From positions 11,345,001 to 11,409,000 of the forward strand of contig NC_086352.1 of NCBI RefSeq assembly GCF_036324505.1: DNA of 64,000 bases. Reading direction: 5' to 3'. This DNA comes from Eleginops maclovinus. Taxonomy: Eukaryota > Chordata > Actinopteri > Perciformes > Eleginopidae. Below are positions 1 through 9,700 of the stretch, piece by piece. The notes under the pieces were generated by a model. That model was not told the origin of the DNA. It saw only the letters and a program-made list of their open reading frames with translations, and made no database searches. How positions within the stretch are numbered: the stretch's first letter is position 1; the number at the start of each line of letters is the position of its first letter. The position numbers and the translations under genes are program-made.

Positions 1-611
1 ACAACTACAGGCTTAAATCCAACTTTATATGACCCTTAACCCTTGAATTATACAATACAAATAGACCAAAAGTGCTTACACTGATACATTTTCTCATTGT
101 GATGTCTAAATATCAAAAAACAAATACAAAATATTTCTTCACTCCACAAGTTATTGAATGTAAGTTCTTTAGTTATGTTAATTTTTGTATTATCAGCCTT
201 TGGCGCAAATCCTTTTGCTCGTCCGCACATTGTGACACGGTTTCGCAATGTCACAACATGTAAAGTAATGTTGCATAATTGAATGTACCTTCATATTGTT
301 AAGTGTACAACCAAACGGGATGATGCTAAAGACGAAAGCCTTAGCTCTCAGCTGCAAAAAGAACAACTGGTCAAAGTTTTGTGGTTTTTATTTTATATTG
401 ATTTAAACAGGATCATGCAAACTATTCCCTAAAGGAGGTAAATTTCACAGACATTTAAAGCGCACTACTAAGGTCTACAATTCTTCTTCAGAAGGTTTAC
501 AAGAGCACACACACACACACACAGTCAGTTTTAGCCAGATAAGAGTAAAAAATAAGTATTTTCTTATAATTGCATGGACTTTAGTAGTAGGCTTTATGTG
601 TTCTTTTCCAG
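1..611. other. rasgrf1 intronic sequence at window edge
   Basis: No convincing exon is visible before 612. A short (AC)n run lies near 508-522. The stretch is taken as rasgrf1 intron, because coding exons of that gene follow. Confidence 0.5.
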
Positions 612-697
612 TGGGGGAAACCAACCCAAACAATGTTAATGCCCTCCCTACTGGCCCACATGTGACCAGAGACGTGTACAAGCTGGAGTTGGGCTGC
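612..697 (+). CDS. Candidate upstream rasgrf1 exon (phase unresolved)
   Basis: The segment is flanked by a good pyrimidine-rich acceptor (AG at 610-611) and a consensus donor, gtaagt, at 698. One frame is open throughout, starting with two bases of a split codon. It reads a polar peptide that ends VTRDVYKLELGC. However, the exon ends in phase 0, while the next certain rasgrf1 exon at 762 needs two bases from its predecessor. The intervening intron would be only 64 nt, which is short. A weak alternative donor at 688 (gttggg) would restore the phase. This may be a real exon with a different donor, an alternative exon, or a false positive. Confidence 0.35.
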
Positions 698-761
698 GTA
701 AGTACTAGAAGCTAAATCCCTGTGAGTCACATTCCTAACCTCAGTTTAAATCCTAACGCAG

Positions 762-3700
762 GTCCGACACCAGCTTGTACTGCGATGATGTGGACATCCG
801 CTTCAGCAAGATGATGAACTCCTGCAAGGTGCTGCAGATCCGCTATGCCAGCGTGGAGCGTCTGTTGGAGAGGCTCACCGACCTGCGCTTCCTCTCCATC
901 GACTTCCTGAACACCTTCCTCCACTCGTACCGCGTCTTCACCAGCGCTGACGTGGTGCTGGAGAAGCTCATCACCATCTACAAGAAGCCCATCAGCGCCA
1001 TCCCCGCACGGTGAGTGATCCCCTGAGAGAGATGATTTCAAGAGGTTTAATTAGGGATTCCAATCCAGAGTTTAATTGCAGGCTAACCAAAAAAGTTAAA
1101 AAATGGCCCCTATGCAGTTGTGCAGACATTGTATTCCTTGTTCTGCTTACTCATTGTGAACTCATGATTTTATTTTGGTGATTATTACACTTAGAGGACA
1201 TTTCTTTACCTTATATTTACAGTATGCATGATTTGAATTATCTGTAGTTCATCAAAATGCCCTCAACTTTACCTTTGGCACTGCTACAAAGGAAGGTTAT
1301 GTATTGAAAAGCAGCAGGTATTAAAAAATTCTGCAATCAAAACCAAGATGTGTGGCTTTTCAAGCCATGCTTTGAATGCTTTGTTAGTTGGTCCACCACC
1401 TTGATCCAGAATGAAAATATGTTTTTAGGTTTTTGTTTAAAGCCTGAAACTGTAGACCTTCTCCTCAGACAAGGTTTTGAAAACATGCCCCCCCTTAACC
1501 CTAAAGTCTGTAACTAAGTATCTTAGTGTTATTGTAGTAAACCCACTAGCTGAGCTGCAGGGTTGAGTACATGTCACCAAACCCAAATGATTTGATATGT
1601 AAAAGTTACCACAGAAGACTTTTTGTGCAGCAAATTTCATCAACAAGTAATGTGCTGTACGTGTGAAAGATTTGAAGTGAAACGCATCAAAATCAAATCG
1701 TCCCAACAAGCAGAAACAAAAGACATGTAGTTTTAACCTACTTACCTCTGGCAGGGTTTGAAATTGTGCTTAAATTACTTTGAGAGAGTTGTCCCTGTTC
1801 ATTAGGGGAGCTAAAATGAATTGTTACATTAAACTTCTCCGTGGCCATCCATGCAGCTTGTGACAGCCAAAAGAGGAACAAAGTTTGAATTTTCCACATA
1901 TCTTTCTCCTGAGGATGCAGCAACAGCTCTGTAATGGTGCAGTGAAAAGGTGGGACTCCCCCGGTGTCTGGGTTTGTCTTTTCTCTCACGTGGACTGTCT
2001 GTAAGCAGCCCATCATACGCTGTCCAGGTGAGAAGGGACTGGAGGAGAGGCAGCGAGAGGTCACACCAGCAAATCCACTCCTCTGTCTTCTGTCCACCAT
2101 CACAGTTAATTGGGTCCTGTGTCCACCCACCTCTCCCTCACCCCCTCTCCTCCTCTTCTCTCTCTCCTTCCTCTCTTTTACCCTTTTCCGTTCTCTGACT
2201 TTTATTTTTCTTTCCACGAGTCTGACCATTCTTCTCTCCGCTGCGCTGTCACCATGGCAACCCTTCACTCTGCTGCAGGACCCCACCCTCTCCCTCTCTC
2301 CTCGTCTTCCTCCTGCCTCCCTCCCTTTCTCCCTTTCTCCCATCATCTGCAGCGACTCTACGGTATTAAATATTGATGGTGGTGTTTTGCACCCAGACCC
2401 TGCTCTCCTCTCCTCTTCTTCTTCCTGCTTTTTGTCTATTCCCCTGCTTCATTTCTCCTTTGTTTTACTTGTGTCCTCTCTTGACTCCGCACTTTGCTCC
2501 CCCCCCCCCTCCTCTCCTTTCCTCCATCCTCCCAGTCTCTCTCATTCCCATGTTTACCATTATCAACTTCCTTCTTAAACTGTTTTGCAAATTTAGGCGA
2601 GGGGACACAACATGGCTGCAGCTAGCACCATACAGGGCTGGAGGCTTCCCATTCGCCCACTCTCAGCCAGCAGCCTTCGCTCTGGTGGAATCCATATCCA
2701 CTATGTTGCTCCTCTCTCGCCCCCTCCCTCGCAGTTTATCTGTTTTTGCCCCTGTTTTTTTTTTTTTTTTGTACTGCACCTCTGTCTCTTTCTCCCACTT
2801 TCTCTCTCTCTATCTCTCTCTCTCTCTCTCTCTCACCCATTTTCTCTCTGTTTCTCTTTCCCCATGTCTCTGTGGGCCTCCCCTGGGCTGGTTGCTGTTG
2901 GCAGCACCCGTGCCTCCCACACTGTCACTTGACATGCTATTTATAGGCCTTCAGAGGGGGTGGCTCTCAGTGCAAGGAGGATGCTGTCTTAAACAATGTA
3001 GCTTAAATAAAAGAGGCAGGAGCTCCCGAAGAGCCCTGTGGTTAATGTGTTGCCTTCTCTGCTCCTGTGTACCGACACCAAGTGCAACATGCAACCCTCT
3101 TTATCAACCTTTCTCCCCTCTGCTCTCTCCTATCCAGGTCACTGGGAATAATTACCCATAATCCCAAAAGTGATGTAGTGAAAGATACTCATGCTTCTGT
3201 CTTTCCCTTCTCTTTTGCTCTCTCCTTTCCTGCAGTTCTTTGGAGCTTTTCTTTGCCAGCAGCCAGAGCAACAAACTCCTGTACGGTGAGCCACCCACGT
3301 CACCGCGTGCCAGCCGCAAGTTCTCCTCCCCTCCTCCCCTCGCCATCACCAAGACGTCCTCGCCAAACCGCCGACGCAAGCTTTCGCTCAACATCCCCAT
3401 CATCACGGGGGGCAAAGCCTTGGATCTGGCTGCTCTGAACTGTTCTCCCAATGGCTATGCAAGCATGCACTCCACCATGTCACCTTTCAGCAAGACCACC
3501 CTTGACATCAACAAGCTTTACGTGTCCAGCACCATGGCGAGCAAAATCCCAGATGAGGGAGAGACCAAAGCTGAAGGCAAGGCTGAGGAGACTGTCCTCA
3601 ACAAGCAAGGTCAGGGATTTCACTCAGTTTTAATGAGTTTGTGTGTAGTATGGTAGCATTTCTACAAACCCACTTTCATGATAATAGCTGGTAAGTTTCC

Positions 3701-6700
3701 TCTACTCACATTCAAGCAACTTTACCAACTCTCCCTTTAAGGTTAAAGTTATTCATATTTATTCTGCATACAGTCAAAAGTAATCAACTTTTTAAGCAAT
3801 ATCCTTGAGATTGAACAGTCAAAAGGCAGCATTACAGTGGGGCAAAAAAGTATTTAGTCAGCCACCAATTGTGCAAATTCTCCATTTAAAAATATCAGAG
3901 AGGCCTGTCATTTTTATCATAGGTGTACCTTCAACTATGAGAGACAGAATGAGAAAAAAAAATCCAGAAAATCACATTGTCTGATTTTTAAATAATTTAT
4001 TTCAAATTATTGTGAAAAATAAGTATTTGGTCAATAACAAAAGTTCATCTCAATACTTTGTTATATACCCTTTGTTGGCAATGACAGAGGTCAAACGTTT
4101 TCTGTAAGTCTTCACAAGGTTTCCACACACTGTTGCTGGTATTTTGGCCCATTCCTCCATGCAGATCTCCTCTAAAGCAGTGATGTTTTGGGGCTGTCGC
4201 TGGGCAACACGGACTTTCAACTCCCTCCAAAGATTTTGTATGGGGTTGAGATCTGGAGACTGGCTAGGCCACTCCAGGACCTTGAAATGCTTCTTACGAA
4301 GCCACTCCTTCGTTGCCCTGGCGGTGTGTTTGGGATCATTGTCATGCTGAAAGACCCAGCCACGCTTCATCTTCAGTGCCCTTGCTGATGGAAGGAGGTT
4401 TTCACTCAAAATCTCACGATACATGGCCCCATTCATTCTTTCCTTTACACGGATCAGTCGTCCTGGTCCCTTTGCAGAAAAACAGCCCCAAAGCATGATG
4501 TTTCCACCCCCATGCTTCACAGTAGGTATGGTGTTCTTTGGATGCAACTCTGCATTCTTTCTCCTCCAAACACGACGAGTTGAGATTTTACCAAAAGTTC
4601 TATTTTGGATTCATCTGACCATATGACATTCTCCCAATCCTCTTCTGGATCATCCAAATGCCCTCTAGCAAACTTCAGACGGGCCTGGACATGTACTGGC
4701 TTAAGCAGGGGGACACGTCTGGAACTGCAGGATTTCAGTCCCTGGCGGCGTAGTGTGTTACTGATGGTAGCCTCTGTTACTTTGGTCCCAGCTCTCTGCA
4801 GGTCATTCACTAGGTCCCCCCGTGTGGTTCTGGGATTTTTGCTCACCGTTCTTGTGATCATTTTGACCCCACGGGGTGAGATCTTGCGTGGAGCCCCAGA
4901 TCGAGGGAGATTAGCAGTGGTCTTGTATGTCTTCCATTTTCTAATAATTGCTCCCACAGTTGATTTCTTCACACCAAGCTGCTAACCTATTGCAGATTCA
5001 GTTTTCCCAGCCTGGTGCAGGTCTACAATTTTGTCTCTGGTCTCCTTTGACAGCTCTTTGGTCTTGGCCATAGTGGAGTTTGGAGTATGACTGTTTGAGG
5101 TTGTGGACAGGTGTCTTTTATACTGATAACGAGTTCAAAAAGGTGCCATTAATACAGGTAACGAGTGGAGGACAGAGGAGCCTCTTAAAGAAGAAGTTAC
5201 AGGTCTGTGAGAGCCAGAAATCTTGCTTGTTTGTAGGTGACCAAATACTTATTTTACAGAGGAATTTACCAATTAATTCATTACAAATCAGACAATGTGA
5301 TTTCCTGGATTGTTTCCCCCATTCTGTCTCTCATAGTTGAAGTGTACCTATGATGCAAATTACAGGCATCTCTCATCTTTTTAAATGGGAGAACTTGCAC
5401 AATTGGTGGCTGACTAAATACTTTTTCGCCCCACTGTATGTGGGCATACATTGAAATGTACTCATGACAATGATATTGAAACTTCCATGATCATTGATTG
5501 TGAAGATAACGAGTTCTACTTTCAGGTTTCATGAGCCTGGAAGTTTCTTAGTTTCTGAATAAGCTCCCAGAAAGCCCAACTCTTCTTTTTATTCTTGATT
5601 GAGAAAACACCTTTTTCTGTGCAGATCTGTCTGTGAAAGAGGAATGTAATGAAGACCCAAGTCAGAGTGAGGAAACAGAGGCGGAGATGTCTCCTCCCAA
5701 ATCACCATCGACACCCAAGAATGTCAAGTCAAAAAACTCAGGTGCAGTATGACTGTGTTTACCACTAATGTTTTGTGACCCTGTGTTTTGCTTAGGGAGC
5801 TCTAAGCCCAAGACCCTTTACAAACATCTTGTGATCCACTTTGGAATCCCAACCCAACAGTTAAAAAACAAATGTGTTGGCAAGAATGTTAAGTAACTTG
5901 GCAAGAATGAAAGAGCTGGCAAACTACAAGCGCTTAGTGCTGGTGACAAAGAGTACTTGCCAGTGGAGTGTCTTGGCGGATAATAATATGATAAAATGAA
6001 TAATAATAGATCATGTAAATAACAAGAACCATTAGTAACATGAAGCACATTTAACCAGCAGGCTTTTATTATGTTGCATCCTCTATGGGAACTTGAATGA
6101 ACAATTCCAACTGCAAGATTTCTTGATTCAACCAGGTAATGTGCCGCAGTAAAATGAGCATTTATGCTGAAATGGAATTTAATAAAGAGCAAGTGGAACT
6201 GCACGAACAAGACCTGTGGCAGAAGTAACACCAGTTGGCATTTGTATACAAGTGAGGCAGGCTTTTTCCTCACTGTTTCAAAGTGACAGTGTCCTAGCCA
6301 GTTCACAGACGCTTTAAGAGTAAAGCAATAGTTTGACAAATGCCAACTGTTGGTTAGCTTAGCTTAGCGTAAAGACTGAAAACTGGGAGGGAAACGGCTT
6401 GCCTGACACTGTGAAAAGTTAACAACATCCACTTACTAGTATTTCTTAAGCTCACAACTAGTAAAACGAAAACCTGTTGTTAATAAGTTAATAGATTTTG
6501 CTATAGTTGGACATTGCCAGGCCAGCTTTATGCTAAATTAAGCTAATCAGCTGATGGCGGTAGTTCAGTTTAACATACTGCAGACATTAGAGGGTCAAAA
6601 ACATTCAACTGTGGACATTTATTTGGGCCACAAACCTTTCTATCAACCAATGTTGACATTTTATATTTAGAATGTATCTCACAATTGTCAACAAAGCAGG

Positions 6701-9700
6701 GGAAACTGGCAGCTGTCTCCGACTATAGTAAATTCTAGGTCCTTATCACGTTTTCAGTGGGTGTCATTTATCATAAAGTAAGGTGATTTATACCATTACA
6801 TACATTTTGAGCATTGAGCATATTCAGTGTGTGCATGTGAGAAGTGTAAAGAGGTTGAGATAAGGAGGGTAAATCATAGTTAAATAAAGCCTGCTGCAGT
6901 TGACTGTATAGCAAACTTTTTTTTCTGAAAATGACAAGTGTAACCATAGCCAAATAAGGTCTTGATAAAAACCACCCACAGCTTCGTGGCCCTCCCCGTA
7001 CCGCACAGAGAGGGAGCATCCACCCCGTAGGTAGTCAGGCACAATTCATCCCCAGTGTGTTCTCTTCCCACGGTTTTGGATACAAGGGAAGCCAGTGCCT
7101 TGTGTGAGTAGGTGGAAGGAAACCTTGTACCTTAGCAACGATGTGCATGTTCTTCTATACCGCCCCCGGCTTAACGGAGGAAGGCAGGGAGGAAGGGAGG
7201 GAGTGAAGGAGGGAGGCAGACACAGTGTACAGCATCACTGCCACGAGCTGCAGGACACTCTGTCTGTTTTAGCTCTCTGTCGCCCTCCGCTGGGCAACAA
7301 CTTAGTTTGATTATACACCAATAGTATATCCACTGCACTACCCAGAAGGAATTATATCACCTTTAATCACTTAACCTTTGAGCCACCCTTAATTTCCATT
7401 TCAGCCTGATCCTGTCAGAGTCTTAGTAACTGAAAGGGTTGTTATATTGGTGTTTTTGCAGCAAAAATAAAGCATTGTTCTTGTCCTTATTTAGTCAAAT
7501 ATCCTTTTACCTTTTGATAACAATACTGAAGAGTAATCAAGCTTTTTGATCTTATAGTTTTATATACTACGGTATTTCGGTTTTCTTGGTCTTTCTGTAG
7601 AGTTTTCCCTGTTTTCCTTTAACAATGGCATGGTGGTGTCATCTTGCCGGGAGCTGGACAATAACCGCAGTGCCCTTTCTGCCGCCTCGGCCTTCGCCAT
7701 CGCCACCGCTGGTGCCAACGAAGGCACCCCAACCAAGGAGAAGTACCGTCGTATGTCGCTCGCCAGCACAGGTCAGTCACATGAGAGGATGCTTCTTCTG
7801 TTGACCAACAAAAGCGGTTGTTAAGGACTGTTTGTAATCTGATACAGAAACAGTCCCTGGAGTCCAGCGTAATCACCAGAAAACTCCCCTTGGTTATAAA
7901 ACAGATGAATTTATAAACAGTTCATTTATGATTTGATTATCTACAGCAGGGGTCTTCAACGTTTTTCAGGCCAGGGACCCCCAAACTGATGGAGAGTTGG
8001 AGCAGGGACCCCCTACTATTAATATGGCATACAATTGTGTTTTATATTAAACGGGGCCTAGTGCAGTGTGTAAACATAGATACTGTTATTGTACATTCAA
8101 TACTAAGCTATTCAAATAATACACAGGTTAATATATTCATGTTTTTATTTTAAACAAGTGCAAGGTACAGTGTGGCCGTACCACTGCCATTTATGAACAT
8201 ATATCTTGCACACAACACAGGGCTATTAAAATAAATCACAATAAAAGTTTGAACTTTAAACAAGTGCAAGGTGCAGAGTGGCTGTGCCACTGTCATTTAT
8301 AAACAAACACTGAGCTATGAGATTTTAACACTAAACATGCATGTAGATGGGACAATGAATCCTCAAACCATCTGTGGATGGCACACGTACTCTCACATCA
8401 GTGAGATGTCTGACCCTGATGAGCAGCACACAGCTGATCCAGCCTTGGACGGATGGAGGTTGTCAGGCAGAGGGTCATATCAGCCTCAGGCTGCAGCCTT
8501 GACCTGTATTTGTTTTTCAAGTAAGTCAGTGAGGAAAATCCACTTTCGCAAAGATAGGTTGTGGCAAAGGGCAAAAGGCTCATCATGGCTTTTCCTGCCA
8601 ATTGCGGAAAGTCTTTCTGGCAAGAGATCCAGAACTGGGTGAGTGGTTTTGTGTCATATATGTGTCTGAACGTACATAATATTATGTCTATGAGCCAGCG
8701 TGTGTCACACGGCCTCGTGATTGGCACATCTGCCTCCATTTTTCCGTTCGCTATAATATTTTGGATTTGTGTTGTGCATTTAAAGACATTGCAATTTGTG
8801 GGAAAAAACAGTTTGTAAAAAAAATATATATATATAAAAAATTGTCTAATCAACCAAAGATTTCGCGACCCCCCTGCAGTACCTCCGCGGACCCCCTGGG
8901 GGTCGCGACCCCCCTGTTGAAGACCTCTGATCTACAGTAAATAAATAATTAAGATGTTATGAATGATGACCACTAGGGGGCGTCCAAACAGATTAGAAAT
9001 GGACATTTTTGTGTTCATTTGATACCATAATTTAAACATCTGTCTCCGTGAAATACATTACATTTTCAGTTTCACTGTTTTCAAATTGACTCTTGTATTG
9101 AAAAACAAATTGATCTTTTTACCAAGTTAATGCGTTTCTTCTCTTTCTTTAAATTAGTGTTTATGTTCGAATTTTCTTGACCAGTTGTGTAATAGTGTTA
9201 AAATATTCGAATAAACTGGGTTTTCTGTATCTGCAAGAAAAAAACAAACACAATGTAAAGGGAAAATAACGGGATTATATCACACATCTGATTATTTTGT
9301 GTTTCGGGAATTCAGTTTAGGATTAACTTTGTTAAATCTGCTTCCAGGTTTTCCTACTGACCAGAGGAATGGAGACAAAGAGTTTGTTATCAGGAGAGCG
9401 GCTACTAACAGAGTGCTGAATGTGCTGCGTCACTGGGTCTCCAAACACTCGCAGGTGCAGTTCACCTTTCCCTCTGTCATTTTTTAGTTTTTCTTTGTTT
9501 CAACCTCTTGTTTATAACCTTGTAGAAGAAAAACAACACTTGAAAACTATAGTATAACTAAGTGCATTTAGGTAACTTGACTTCAATGTTTCCACTCAAG
9601 CCTACTAATGAGTCATTTAGCAGGTTCTCATTATTAACACAAAATGAATCTTTCAAAACTATGAAATATTGGCTATAATAGGCTACCCAGCAGTTCATTA

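Noticed and set aside
1738..3161. Long open frames (about 200-260 codons) in several frames
   Set aside because: They lie in a C/T-rich low-complexity intron where stop codons are rare. The peptides are runs of Ser, Leu, Pro and Arg with no domain or splice support.
4144..4985. Plus-strand open frames over the Tc1 element
   Set aside because: They are reverse-strand shadows of the transposase, which reads on the minus strand.
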